Source: Lethocerus indicus
Taxonomy: Eukaryota > Arthropoda > Insecta > Hemiptera > Belostomatidae
Direction of reading: 5' to 3'
Assembly: GCA_019843655.1 (NCBI GenBank)
Contig: JACDQD010000006.1
Coordinates: forward strand, 12,903,746 to 12,967,745
Length of the DNA stretch: 64,000 nucleotides
The position numbers and the translations under genes were made by a program. This document shows positions 1 through 14,100 of this stretch, piece after piece. The notes under the pieces are model-generated. The model was not told where the DNA came from, searched no databases, and saw nothing but the letters and a program-made list of their open reading frames with translations. How positions within the stretch are numbered: position 1 is the first letter of the stretch; each line of letters opens with the position of its first letter.

Positions 1-3000
1 GGAGGGGGGCGGGCGATTTGATAAAACCGCCCATTAAAAACCTCGTTAGTATTCCCGATTGTAAATCACGCCGCCCCGAACAGATAAGGCGGCCGGCTCC
101 GCGGGCCCGACGCAATTTATCGCTCCCTCTAGTTTGGTTAAATATTCGGTTATTAGTTGAAAGCGGAGCCGGAGCCCGCTTAAGATACTGCGAAAACGAG
201 TAGGATGGTGTGCGCGACGGGGAAATTGCAGTCGGAATACATTATATCCTGACCTTATACCCTCTGCATTTGTCAATACGGAATACCGTTCAGTTTATAC
301 TCTCTGCTACGAAGATTTTGGAGTAATTTTCTGCAAACTCTGTTGCTAGCGTGTCAATATTAATTGCCTAATATTATTTTGACTAAGGCATGAAAAGGGT
401 AGATAACCTGCCACAAAGTTTCTGCCATAGAAATTTGAAGATATTACTTAGTTCATGCTTTGCTGTAAGATTTTTTTAATGACATCACTCTGTATATACT
501 GTACATATGTATATTTTAATATATGAATAGAGAGTGGAATTTCAAAGAACGGCTGCAACAGAGTACGCATTTATGATCCACAAGAAATGAGTGGGGTGAG
601 AACCGTAATGCGATTCACATCTATAATGCCGTCTTTATCATCCGGCGCCTGCGAAACCAATCTGCATAACTCCGCCCAATTTATGCCCGCCCAGACCGGA
701 GTTTTGAACTAATTAATTATCAATTATAGATATTTCCCCCCAACCAAGCCGGTATCGTTGGGCCGTATTGCAAATTGGAGCCGGGGTTAGCTCGGCATTA
801 TACTTTTAGCCGCCTTCTATAGCGGAAGCGTTAATTTATTCCCTATCGGATATTTCGAATGGTCAAAATATAAATGCACCAATGTAAAACGAGTTGCACT
901 ACGATAATTCGATTTATTTGTAATAATTTGTATAATCGAAACCGTTGGCAGTTTTCTTATCTCGTTAATTAACTCAAAACTCACATTCAGAACGCGAATA
1001 TGATTATCGCCATTCCCATTAAAGATAATATAGTCAATCCCGCGTAATATTCAGAATTCCATATTTACACGTATTAATCAGCATTCTGAAATAATGTCCA
1101 TATACATTATTTATGCAGACGTAAATTTCTGTAGAATTTTTATAATATAATAATTTTATGAGATCCAATTTTTTTCCATTGAAATTTACTCTTTCGCTCG
1201 TCTCCCTTAAACATGGGCGTTTGCGAATCTTATTTATCCTGAAAGCGAAATTTTATGTAGAAGATCCTTTGTCAAAAATATTTCAATAGCTTATGAAATG
1301 TATATCGACTATATTAAAAGACAAATATATATTTCCGTAAATTTGGATCCGTTTTGCACCACGTCAGACTCAGCGTAACCGCGCGTCCCGGCGCTGTATT
1401 TAACCGCTCCGGTTTAGGCCGAAAGCCAACTCCGACAGCGGCCGAGAGGCGAGCGATCAAAGCGCTGATAATCACTAATGCGATTTCGCAAATTAGCAAA
1501 ATTTACCGAGTGTAGGGTGAAACCGGTGTAGGTAACCCAATAGGCGGATAGATGCGGCGGTTTATCGGTGTATTTGTAGCAACAGTTTATTTGATGCCGA
1601 CAATCCTGTTAGCGAGCTCAATGAAAACGGGCCGGAGGGTATTCGAAACTATTACAAAAAAGTAAACTGCTGAGTATTAATCGTGATATTTTTAATAATA
1701 CGAAAGAAGCACAAAGAATCAACTTTGCGCGTAGACAGCACATATGAATAGCGAGCCGTTATTTAATAGGAAACTTTCTATTGCTTAATTCAAATATAGA
1801 GGATATAAATTGCGTATTCTGTTATCAAATTAAATACGTACATGGATTATAAAAAATTAAAACATAATGTTTAATATATTCGGAATCACATTAAAAATGA
1901 AGTGCCTTGGGATACTCAGATTTTATATGCTCTACCGGTTCAATCGATTTCTTATTGCATCTTAACCTTCGGAAGGAATTTACGTTTCGGAAGTCCAAAC
2001 TATTTACAAGTTGGCCGACCTCATTGACCCAAATTGCCAAAGTCGGGGCAACTTGTTTAATAATCTAACCTGAACTAATTAACTATTTGGCGTGGCAAAC
2101 TAAGTGGGTAATCTTCTCGTTGGATCGAAGGCGCAAGAAAGTGTCCAACCGGCTGATGATCCGGTGTGCAGTTTCGGCCCATCCAGGACGAGTACAAATT
2201 GGTCTCACTTGTCGGCTTAAGGGTTAATGAATACATGACTCCCTTATCAAATTAAATCCTGGTTATTTTCCAGTATGGAGAAACCCATTAAGAAAAACTG
2301 CTTCCAGGATTTATTTTTATTCTAATAAAAGAGTTCTATTAAATAAACGTTAAAACTCAAAAGTATTCCCTAATTGACTATCGCAATTAAAAATATTTAC
2401 AATCAGCAAATTAAACCAGGAAAAAATCTAAATTGATTTACCCGCATTTATTGATATCGCTAGACAGCCACAATTCGAACGGGACCGAATCGAAATTCAG
2501 TTTACTGTGACAGCGCTGAAAAGAAGTCATTCTCACGTCTCTTCAACGCGGTTGCAATTCGTCGTTTAATTATGTAATTCAATCCTAGTTTCCCATCCTT
2601 CTGGTCATATTTAATTAACTTTCCAACGTGACAAATAGAAGGTCATTCATTACATGGTTGGCCCGGACTGTATCCTAACTTGACAAGTGTATTCAGTAAC
2701 ATCCGTCTTCCTGAAAATGCTCCATTCGACTTTTACGGGCGGCTCCTTATAATAGAATAACACTGTCGGTTTTCATAAAACACCGTGAAACCATAATATA
2801 AGCAATAATATATTTTATTTAATGTTTAAAACTAAATGAATAGAAATGCAAGCTGGGATTAAAAACACTGAGCAGTGCAGAATAAACTAAATGGAATAGG
2901 GAATATTTGTGATTCAATATGCCTAACTATCAGGAGGTAAATTCATCCCCGGTTAGCTCTAGTAACTCTGCAGCGATTTAGCTCCGTAGACCAAGTTCAC

Positions 3001-6000
3001 AATTTCATTGAGTAAAGGGATAACAAATAGTTAGTTGCGGTAATTCGGAATGCCAATTCGTTCCTAATTTGAAATAATTCAGAATTATTACCCGTTATAG
3101 TGTATCTGTTCTACTTGGGCTAGAATGGTTTAAATGAACGTTACCGGATAGTCCGTGACCGTGCAGTCAGTGGGCGTAAATCATCGTGTAACAACTTTTC
3201 AATTAACCATTTTGACAGACGACCGATTGAAAATTTGAACCCGGTTTTCAGGGGACAGGTAGCAGAGCGAGATAGGGAGAGAGAATTATGGACGGTGGGT
3301 ATATACGTTGGCTCCGCGTTAGATAAAGCCGCGGGGTGGGGGGGGCGCCTAACGTTAATTTGTCGGATAAACAAACTTCAAAAGGGTGGGCTAATTCGAA
3401 TTGTAGCCGAGCGGCTCCACTCTGGCAGCTGACCCGAGTCCCACACTCGGTTGGGGCGCCAGGGGGTGGACGGGCACTTCATCCCCCGTCAAAACCCGCT
3501 CGACCGACCGCGTTCCATTTAAACCCGCTGATTTTCAATAAACGGCGCGCCCCGAGCCGCCGGTGAATTCGGGCCCGGGGGTGAGCGGTTACAGTTACAC
3601 AACTATGGGACAAAAGAAATGGAACCACTTTTTGTGACCCTACCTATTCCCGGCTTTAAGCGCCAAACGCTAATACACGTGAAACCATGGTATAGACAAA
3701 CCCACAGGAGGTTTATTCAAGCCTAATATTTAGCACAGCTGTATCACAATAACAACAGTAATGAGTACACATGGAGGTCTATAAAATGTGATACGTTAAT
3801 GTTGCAGTCAGCCTAAGTCTGTTTAATTCGCTACTGTTTTTAATTCTGCCGAAAATACACTTTATGTTGGCCCATTGTAGTGAAATTTTGTCCAGCGATG
3901 CTATCGCAACTCGTTTAAAAGTTAAAGGGGTGGCGCGAGTTATCTGAATCATCCTGTATAATGGAAGTAGGCTTGGTGGGATAAGGAGTAATTCAGGAAA
4001 TTTTCTGAGGACGCCGGCGATCAGAGTCACTAAGGGTGCTGACTTCGGAGATACGCCTGTCCCGAACCGATAAACTTCGGACGAAAATTTACAGATTAAA
4101 TTAATAGAAACCGGAGAATTCAAATTTAGCCCGTCGTTTCAGTGATGATCACACCTTTTTACATCCATGAGAATGGCGTAGTAAATAAAATGGGAATAAT
4201 AATAAGAGGAACATCGACCCAGTCCTTTAATTTTCTTCGTGGACCCCTTCCAACCATATAATCTAAACTACGAAAGTTACATTAATAATGATAACCAGAT
4301 TTCTAGACCGGTGACTAAAAATTCTTGATAAGTATCTAATAATGTGAATTTTTATTTAAGAAAAGAGAGGAACCCCTAAGTCCTAGACTATCGATAAAAT
4401 ATTCTTAAACTGAGATTTCGTTCTAATTAGTACTATTGCATTTTAATCATATTCTTTCCACGTGCTCAGAAATGGGTGGAGAGCAGGATATTACAAAACG
4501 GGTTCGGAATAATTTATTTTCTTCGCAAATCCCTACAGGCGATTCGTACGAAGGAGGAAGATGAGGTAGGAGGACCGGTCCTTCCTTTTATGCCGACATC
4601 GGCCTCCCCGCGGGAATTCCACCCGGAATTGGGTCGATCCAAGGATTTTCAGGTTGCCTCTTAAGTGGCAACCGGAGCCTAACAACTGATCTTGTAATCA
4701 GTTAACAACAGAGGAAGTCCTGTAGGGTGAACGGGGGCGGGGGCGGGGGACTTTGGCACCCTGACAAAAAGCAAATTAAGACGGTGGATCCCAACTTGTA
4801 GTTGTAGCACCGCATAAATATTCAGCGGAAGGCAACTCCCCCCCCCCCGGCCCAATTTACAGCTACCCTTTGTCCGAACCAATTTTAAGAAACTGGTCCC
4901 GATCCTTCATTTGCATTAATTTCGTAAGCAATTAATAGCGATTACGGAATCGATTCCAATCAAAACAAAAAGATGTACGGTTTTAATGCAGGGCTGTGTC
5001 CTATATATTTAACTAAAATATATTCGGAACTAATTAAACTAGCTGCTTATTATTCCAGTCATTTGGGTGCCATCTTGGAATAATCGCCGTAAATGGTATC
5101 GGTTACCACGGCCAAATATATTTATTATATGTAACAATACCCGATACTATGATAATAATAATGATGTGAACCCCAGCTTATTTAAATTGTTTATGTCATA
5201 AAGGTTTATTCGAATTTTTTTACCATTTAATCTCTGACCCGTAGCTCTATTAATATGTATATCATAGGTTTTTATGATAAAATACATGAAAATATTCTCA
5301 AGTTTCGTAATATAATAGTAAACTACAATGTTCTACTTATAATTAAGACATCATATATTGATCTGAGACTCTTCGGTATAGTGTTGCACGAATATATTCA
5401 ACTGCCTGTAGGGAAGGATTAGTTAGGCGGTTTTGGGAAAGACGAGACTTCAGGCGCTGGAGTTCGATAGTTGATAACTGCATGTTAACGTTGAGACAGA
5501 TTAATTATCCCGTTAACCATGTTACTCCAAGGGTAAATCCGTTAGTCTTCTCATCCCTGGGCTGTATATCCATGTATTAATACAGAGACGGAGATCCCCC
5601 CCTTCCCCAAGACAAGATATTTCAGTGTCTGTATAAAGTAAACATAATTCGCAATGTAATATATGATGTGATCAATTATTCAGAATAATGTTGGTCCTTA
5701 AACCTGCAAGAGATGAATATTTAATAAATATTATTAAAATGAACAGTTAGTCTAAAGAATTTGGATATTACCTTATACCACCTACCTGTGGGATCGTCCC
5801 TGAAATACCTCGACAAAGGGAGCATATTAGCAGTGGAACGGTTTCAAATCGTAATAAATTACCATAAATCTAAATTGTAGTTGCCTATTTCATTTTTGCT
5901 TTGGCGTTAAAATAAAAATTAATTATGAGTGGAGGGCGCGAATTCAATAATGGAAAACTGAAAGTAATTCTAACGAAGTTAGGTACAAACCTGGGGCATG

Positions 6001-6249
6001 ATCGAGCGATTGAATTCTATGTTAACGTGACACTTAAATTTTATTAAGAGAGACAAGGGTATCTAGGGGTGGGATGGAACAGAATGCACGCGAAATGCCC
6101 GCAGCCAATAACTGGATGCGACAGGACAGAGCCGGCACGAATTGGTGTTCTATCCGCGCTTCGGGTATCGGAGAAAATGATAGGACCACGCCCATTGAAT
6201 CGCATTAACTGATGAGGGAATAAAGAAGAGCGTGGAATGAATTGACGCG
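1..6249. other. AT-rich non-coding stretch with two GC-rich blocks
   Basis: No gene seen. Open frames are at most about 114 codons and lack recognisable domains; the 114-codon minus-strand frame at 3,779-4,123 begins with TTG. GC-rich blocks occur at the left edge (1-230), about 1,370-1,450, 3,300-3,590 (with an 8-G run near 3,338) and 4,720-4,870 (an 11-C run at 4,838-4,848). The remainder is AT-rich unique DNA without visible repeats. Confidence 0.6.
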
Positions 6250-6648
6250 GTGGATACTGTCTTCCAGAATAACTCTTACCTGCCGCTAAAGAAAGTCCGA
6301 TGTAATAGAGTACGCCTCAAAACTTGGAGCTCCTTAACCGGTTGCGAACGTACGGTTATCACCAGAAGGTGTAAATTGTTGCGAATAACTATGTACATTA
6401 AATTGAAATGTAATGACCGGATTTTTTTATTATCACATACCTGCTTCCCCAATAATTCTAAATCTGCCAATTCGTTTCTTTCGACCCTAATAAGAACTGA
6501 GGGGGAATATAGAACCGGAGTACATATTATTGAAAATATCTCCCTCCGCCCAGAATCGATCCCATCCTCAATTTTTCCTCCCGCTGCTCCCTATTTTGCG
6601 AATAAAAATAAGTCTTGCAGAGGGCTTCGTCAGCCCCTCTGGGCATAA
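6250..6648 (+). other. Unassigned 132-codon open frame, no early ATG
   Basis: The frame is open for 132 codons but begins at a GTG. The first ATG comes about 47 codons in, leaving roughly 85 codons (MYIKLKCNDRIFLLSH onwards). It is basic and serine/asparagine-rich, with no recognisable domain or membrane segment. Its end is in a slightly GC-richer stretch. Most likely a chance open frame. Confidence 0.07.
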
Positions 6649-7805
6649 TTACTTTACAATGTACTCTACAGAGTCGTACGGGCGGGGGGAAGGGGTCGAT
6701 GAGATAGGGGGAAGGAGGTTGACGAAACGAGGACGGAGATTGTATGTATGAATAGACAGGGAGACCGAAAGGGAAAGATTGATTTAAAGCCGAGGGACAG
6801 AAAATATAATGAGGGCCAGTATAGCCCCAATAAAGAAACGACTCTCAAGCTTTTTATATATAAATATATACATATATTTATGTATATATTTTATATTTTG
6901 TTATTCATTACAATCCTCGGGTGTGCTCTATTAAAAGAGGATATTGATAAACTGATTTCTTCAAGTATATTAAAGAATCATTAAATGAACCTGTTGTCAA
7001 AGAACAGTCGAGACGATAAAAGGACTAAACAATAGAGTTCAAAAAACACAAATCCTGTATAAGGAAAATTAAAAAACAACTTTAACAGTGACATAGGGTA
7101 AAATATTAGCAGAGGGTGTTTCCCTGTAATACATGAAGGAACAAGTCTTAATCCCGGGAGGATCACAGTAGTTTCCCATGAAACTCCAGCAAGGAAGATT
7201 TTTCCCTCAGAGATATACGTTATTGTATATGCTATAAGTATGTTGTTTATTTGCCACAAGAGCTGATATTTTTGCATACAACTAAAGATAATTAATTTCC
7301 ATGTCATGCAATGTATAAACAACCCCTCACAGGTACTATGGCATTCTAGGTGCACACCCGAGGGCTGTGAGAAGGGTCTTGTCTAGAAGTTGGCACCGGC
7401 GAAACGTCAAAGAGAACGCAATGAATAAAAGAAGGGTCGCGTCTTCAGTTGTTCTCCCGACGCTTCCGAGCCACACGTCGAGGCTTGAGCCGTCTTCGAA
7501 AAATAAATATGTACAGTGTACAGTCAAACATAGAGTTTCAACTGCTACGATGTTAGGGATATTCAAATAACCGCGAACAGAACAAATGCATCAGAACGTA
7601 TCGCCGAATACGAGGAATTTCGGTATCTCCCGAAGCGGGGATAACGCGGAGCGTCCGCATTCCGGGCAGGTAGCAGGATCGTAACCTAGCCGGGGGAGAT
7701 GTCCCGCATTTTCCTGTGAATCGATGGGGCACAATTATGGTCCCTCGGTGAAAACATTTACGGAGTTTGGGGAGGGCGCGAAAGGGGATGGCGTTGGACC
7801 GCCCG

Positions 7806-7816
7806 TATATAAAAGG
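7806..7816 (+). promoter_or_regulatory. TATA-box-like sequence
   Basis: TATATAAAAGG is a close match to the eukaryotic TATA consensus and lies in a GC-richer setting (GGGAGGGCGCGAAAGGGG upstream). About 30 bases downstream I see no good arthropod initiator (TCAGT), and no coding exon follows. Only a weak promoter candidate. Confidence 0.18.
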
Positions 7817-9623
7817 CCGGTCCGCCTCTGGAACCAACACCCCTCACCCCTTTAAAAAAGAACTCCCAACCCCCGCCTTCCCAACTTTTACCCGCCTTCA
7901 ATATAATAAAGGAATTAAATCGACCCAAGGAATAATAGCAGATCCAGTTTTCCTAATCGGCGAAAGATAACGCTAATGGGGTACCTATTTGTGTCGATAT
8001 TCTGAATTATTTCTATTGAAAATTGAATTGCTTAATCCAAGGATCGCATTTTACTTCTACCCACAAACCGAATTGGTACTATAAATTATCACTCTAATAT
8101 TTCTATAGTATGCCTAGAATGTTTATAGAAAATTAATTATGCCGCAGTGTCGTATTGATTAGTGGAGAAGTTAAATATAAACATGCATTTTTACGATGAA
8201 AATTATTAGAATATCTAAACTTGAATATTAATTTAATAGGAATACTAAAAAAATGAAATTACTAAAGTGTGTTAAGATAATAGCACTATAAATCGACACA
8301 AAACGCTATCTCAAACTAATGAACCAAATAATATATATTTGGAAGGGATTTTTTTCACATTCGTCACTCTAATTGTAAAAGTTTTATTGTCCTTGTTTTG
8401 GTACGTTTGAACCAAATTTTTTAACATTACTGAAGGGTTGCTGTAGTGGTCGACAAAAGATCGAAAGGACACAGAATGTTCTAAACCCTTGAGGAACCCC
8501 CAGCGCAACCCACCGTGAACTAATTGCACTAACTAATTCTTCCGAGCGATAAAGGCAGGAATTTTTAATATCCGGCTAGAATTAGGGGAGTTCAAATGAG
8601 TTCAATTGTCATTAGTGAACTTGGGGGGTGGTGATGGCAGTGGGAGGGGAACGGACGAGCGCCTTGAGAAAGGCGTCCGAAATAGGACCGGCCAAGAGTT
8701 TCGACGCTAACTCAGAGTTATGTCTGACATTTTTCCACGTGGATCACTCTTCCTCACTTACGCCGAATATAAAATCCGGCCCGGGCACTTATCTTTATAA
8801 AGTGAGGGTGGGTGGGAGGGTGAATGGGCCGACCCCGCTAAAATAAATTCCCCTCTCTCCCCATTTGACTCGCCAACGGATTGGATCTACAAGACCGCTC
8901 TTGGCCAATGCTGTGTTGATACACATTTATCCCCGAGAGATATCAGTTAACGGTGGAAAAATTATTGCATTTGTCATTTATCAGACATTACATAGAAAGG
9001 AGGATTGCAACGAGGAGTCACCGAGACAGTTTACCCCTACGAGGGACTACAGTAAGTAAGGAAGCTGAAATTAATTATAGGCTTCAGAAACAATACGAAT
9101 CATTATTCTGGTTGTAGGGCAATAGCTACTAGAACATACATGCAAAACAACGACGATGTTGCCGAAGTCGTAATTTAAATTATAGGAAGTTAATATAAAA
9201 TTAGGGTGATTTAAATAATTTTAAAATGATTATCTTCTTATAAGAAGCACATATAAGAACTAAAATAATAATTTTTATAAAGGACTTTTTTTAGAAGCGC
9301 TACCTGATATTTATAGACGACAAATCTGATTTATTTTCGCTATAACGAGTTTCTAAATTCACCCCTTAAAAGAGATTGCACAGCCACGGTAAGGGCTGGT
9401 TGATCCGCGCACCACCAGTACATGTTCTTTCAGATATAATATATATAATAATAATGGCTCATCACATTTATTCCGGTAATATAATCTCGGACCGTTTTTT
9501 TTCTCTAAGCCCCGGGCATCCAAATAATCCGACTAGTCCCTTTTGTATATGATCCTATGTCCCGATAAGTGAAGATCCATGCATCAGTTTTTATACTCTA
9601 TTACCTCCGGCAATCCTTCGCTC

Positions 9624-9626
<3 letters not shown>

Positions 9627-9657
<31 letters not shown>
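9627..9657. repeat. CT dinucleotide microsatellite
   Basis: An uninterrupted CT run of 31 bases, followed by the CT-rich imperfect stretch CGCTCTCACTCCCTCC. It equals GA on the minus strand. It could bind GAGA-type factors, but nothing else here supports a promoter. Confidence 0.95.
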
Positions 9658-9660
<3 letters not shown>

Positions 9661-11080
9661 CTCACTCCCTCCATCAAGTCCCTAAATAGAGATCCCCCCG
9701 GCGTTCCATTGTTAGATAACAAAAGGCTGCAAGTCGCCCATATTTATTAAGGCTTTAGATTGGAATCTTTCCCGGCTCATTGTATCCCCACACCGACAGC
9801 TGACTGAAGCCGCAATCTGATTAATTACAATTAAACATATATAAGTTGGGCCCCATATCGCTCAGCCGGCATCTATTTAATTAGCCCGCCGCCCTATTGT
9901 GCAACGCTCGACAGGCCTACATTGCTATATTGTATATCGCTTTAATTATTTAAGGCCAGATACACTGTTTTCAGGCGATCAACCCATCAGTCCACGATTA
10001 TCCATCCAATGGATCCGAATATTCGGCGTGGGCCTGAAAATTAATTGAGTAATTATGAATAAAAATGGATAAGAATGTTCGGTTATTTTTCATATTCGTA
10101 TCATTAACTATGGTGAAAGGGATCAATCATATTAGTTGATGGAAGAATCTATTTGTTGGTTCACTGACAGAGTAAGTTATGTCACAGCAGTCAATTACAG
10201 CGCTTCTATGGTTTTTTTTCTGTCTTCCATCTAGTAAACGATTTTACACTACGAACTTTAGTTAAGTATATTTCCGCACCACACTCAGGGGGGTGCGACA
10301 AGACCAAACCAGCGAGAAGAGACAGAAACAGTGTAAAGAGAGAAATTTTCTAGAATATCATATTTTCGGTTTCTACATAGATTATTTTTCCATTTAGACT
10401 GCAAGCCGTATATTTTGAAAATATTATTGACGGACAAACAGATATAGTGTTAGTAGTTTGTGAGCCGAGTTGCCAGGTTCAAATGAAGACCCAGTTTTAT
10501 TTTCTGTTTGACTGGTGCGGGCTGGCTTCCCTTTTTGCCCTTCCGCTCCGTTATCGGGTTCTTTCTTGGGCGCGGGCGCCTCCCTCCGGCAATAAATCCT
10601 ATAATCCGCCGGCCAAAGGGCAGCTGCCCCTTTCGCTCATTGATATGCTCTCCCGCATTACCCCCACCGCCACCAGCAGAGTCAGCTCACCCAGAAATTG
10701 GAATCCAAACCGCCACACCCCCATTGGCAGGGTGCGGGGGCAGGGCGGGGGGCAATGGGGAGATTCCACCCTTTACGCCCAATTGGATTAAGAACGAGTG
10801 AGTAAAGCGGGAGGCCAAAAGGGAGCCTTCCCCGCCGAGAAATATGTCTTCTTTTCTACCTCTTTTATTTTTATCATTCCCGCGCCCGACTGTTTTCTAT
10901 CCTCGATTTCGGAGGCGTCCGCCAAATCGGAGAGAAGAAGATAGTGTCCAACAAAGGCGCCGTGGATCATTCACATATAATTTAGACTCATTTTTCGTGT
11001 AATAGTGGCATAATTGTATTATCTCTTTAATTTTAATTTTTCAAAACAGGAATGTAAATTCCAAATTATATTATTTTAAG

Positions 11081-11112
11081 AAAGTACTACTGATCGAAAT
11101 CAGTAGTACTTT
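11081..11112. repeat. Perfect 14-bp inverted repeat with 4-base loop
   Basis: AAAGTACTACTGAT at 11,081-11,094 is followed by CGAA and then by its exact reverse complement at 11,099-11,112. As RNA or extruded DNA it would form a tight hairpin. The stem is too short for a microRNA precursor. There is no recognisable gene on either side for it to terminate or regulate. A perfect 14-bp stem with so short a loop is not expected by chance in 64 kb (rough estimate well under 0.1 occurrences). Confidence 0.85.
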
Positions 11113-14100
11113 ATTAGTTTAGTAAAATTACTTAAACAGTTAACGGTGAGTAATTATATCTCGGAAGAGGGTTATATAACGCAACATTCACAGAACGGAT
11201 TACATAAATGTAATAGAGTTTTTCGTCGGTCAAGATGGGTTTGATTATGACGTTTCCGTGACGTCATGTATGTCCATTTTCAGTAGTATTTGAGATGGGG
11301 AGATGTCAGGGAAAATAATATTGGACTTGGAGTTATTATTTTGTTACATAACCCAGCCATTAGAAACGAACAAACGATTTAGATCTCCAGATTCCTATCA
11401 GGAACAATCCCGGGCATAGTAATTTCTGAGAAAACATCATATCTGTCTGGAACTGTACTAATATACTTTATTCATTCATGAAATTAAGGAAATCGTATTG
11501 CTATTGTATGTGAATTATAAATCCGCCGTAGTCTTGCGACATCTTTGGAGGAAAATTTTTAAAAACACTAATTTGCATCCCTTCAAGTGCTGGAATTCCA
11601 GATTATCTGACACAATTACATTAGAAAATGAATAAATAAAATAAAAACTGAACTAATGCCGGACCTCCCTAGCCCCCGGTTTGGGGCGGAGGCGCGAAGA
11701 GTGATTTATTGGGCGCTCTCGTGAAAGACTAATCGCATTATCGGTTTCGGCCGATTAAGGTGAAAAACAGGAAATGGGGTGGTCGGCAAAAGTGGAAACT
11801 CCGGCCTTTGTAAAGCCCCCTCCCACCCTTATCTCTCTCCGTTTCTCGTTTGTTTCTGAGAAATGAAAAAAAATGGCAAATCTCTAGAAATTGGGATTGC
11901 GGAGTTTTCACGGAGGCATCACGGTGCCGTTGAACTAGTCCAAATGGAACTGCTTCTTGTTGCGAAGACATAGAACTATTTTACTCTTCCGTGTAGGTCT
12001 CATTCCTTCAATAGGGACACGACCACTTCAATCCCTTTCCTATGGGTTCGTTCACCTTATCCGAATGTCCTATCGTAAGGTTGGGGTTCAATGCCTCAAC
12101 TAGTTTGACGCCAGCATATTTGAGAATGGAGGCTTCATGGCCGTTCAACCCCGACCGTATTACGGGAGATTGAATAGAAGGAGGATAACCGGACGATAGT
12201 GCCGAGACCAAACTCAAAAAATGGTCCCATTCCCTTCCATTATTTCCGCTGATTGCTTCCACAAAAATATATATCGTATATCAATCTCCCGGCGTGGAAA
12301 GTTACGGTAGGAGGAGGAGGGGGTTAAAATACCCTCAACGGTCGATTGGCCTGAAGATTTCTATTTTTGTAGATTTGTGCAATTGTTCTGAGGACCGACA
12401 AACCATTCAACCGAAAGATGAAAAGGTAAAAGCAGTTGGAGCCGGGAGAATGAGGCCGGGTTAGTCATACGGAGGCGGGGGCTAGAGGATGCAGCGAAAT
12501 GAAATTAAATGGTTTATTTTCCTCGTGACAAGGTTAGGCCCCCCGGGGGTTCTCCACCGCTAAACTAGGTTAGAGAGACCGTGGAAGAGAAACAGAGCGC
12601 GTGTAACGGAGGGATGAGTGAGAATAAGAGGGGGGGGGGGGAAAATTTTTTCGTCTAAAAAAAACGAAGGGAGAAATGAAAGCGGTGACTGGGCGAATGG
12701 AAGGGCGAGATTGTCGGCGAAATTGGTCGGGCGAGGAGCGGGGAATGAAATATTGCCGGGGAAATTGGGTTTGATACCGGAGTTTGGGGGGGGGGTGCTA
12801 CCCTGAGGAAGTGAAACGGATAAACAGATGGATACTGAAGATGGGACTGGCGGAACGTTTATCGAATGGGGCGGTACGACTGGGGGAGGCGACACGATTG
12901 GGGACGGCACTAGGCGCAAGCAGTAACGTATGTTTACTGATCTATGAGCTATGAACTGTAGCGAAGTCCCTTTCTTAAAGACCTATTGAGCGTAATGTAC
13001 TGTGCACTATTATCCAACTCGGTTGGAATTAGAAGACCTATTCGGTTAAGTAAACGGCCTTAATCATTCTGCTTTCCTTTTACACTACCTTCTCTATTAA
13101 TCTATGTAATATAAAGACTGTGTTGTAGAAGCCTTTTGAAGCGGTTTGAGTATACGAGGGAGGAAAATAATTATTGGCTAATATATATCACATAAAATAT
13201 GATCCATTTGAAGAAAAGAAAACTAGAAAGAGAATAGAAAAATCAGCCAATATGATATAACGATATCATGTACGTAAATATATAGAAACTCCGGGAAGTA
13301 CCAAAGTAATGACCGGACTATTCCAAATGTACAGTGGTCGTTCTCAAGAAAACAAAAATGCTTCCAGTCCATCGCCCCAAGCTAGTTTTCGACTCCCATC
13401 CCATTGAGGGGTCCTTTTTTTAGAAAAGCTAGGCTAAGGAAAACCCGATAATTAAATGGAGGGAAATAAACAGGAAAGCTCGGGAGGCCGGGAGTAACAT
13501 GATAGGGCGGGTCGGGACCCCAGCCAGTGGAGAAACCGCACACCCGGGAGCCGCAAGCTTCCAACACCGCTTCCGGTTCGTCACTTAGGGGCCACGGTTT
13601 TCGCTTCTAACACAGTAAGCTCCTCTCTCGACCATCATCTTCCGATACCGCTTTATAATAATAACAGTCTGTCTGCCCGTTTCCATATTTATGAACATCG
13701 TGGTTACAAATTTTTCCTCTGGGGCAGGTTAGAGAGGAGGAGTAAGGGGGAAAACGCGACTTGAGAATCAAGAACTTACTGAACGACCCAATAACAAGGA
13801 TGGGATGAAATAAGAGAGTGGGACAAAAGATCTCAACAGTAATTATATCCCGAACCCCCGTGGAATCCTTAACAAATACCTTAAATTAAAGTACCAGCTT
13901 AATATCGATCACTCCGTTCCAAATTTACACAGCATACTCAAACGCTCAATCTCTGTCTACCGGGACAATCCTCAACGATGATTAAAAAACCAAGCCCAGG
14001 AGGTCTTTGTGAATTTATTCGCATTAAATAATTAAATTTTATAACTCCAAGTTATGAAGACACTCCGATTTACAAAACCAAGACCTATAATACTTACGGA

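Larger units (their letters stand above)
6649..11080. other. AT-rich non-coding stretch with CT microsatellite
   Basis: No gene seen. Near 6,850-6,900 is an AT-only stretch of TATATA and ACATATAT words. A modest GC-richer block around 7,600-7,860 holds the TATA-like site. The CT repeat is at 9,627. The block at 10,530-10,780 is GC-rich and open in two plus-strand frames at once, which points to stop-poor composition and not to coding. Confidence 0.6.

Noticed and set aside
8522..8531. AATTGCACTA, matching the start of the miR-92 family
   Set aside because: The match ends after ten bases and there is no precursor stem.
10447..10801. Two overlapping plus-strand open frames of about 100 codons
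   Set aside because: Both are open across the same GC-rich block, which argues for low stop-codon density and not for coding. Neither has a recognisable motif.
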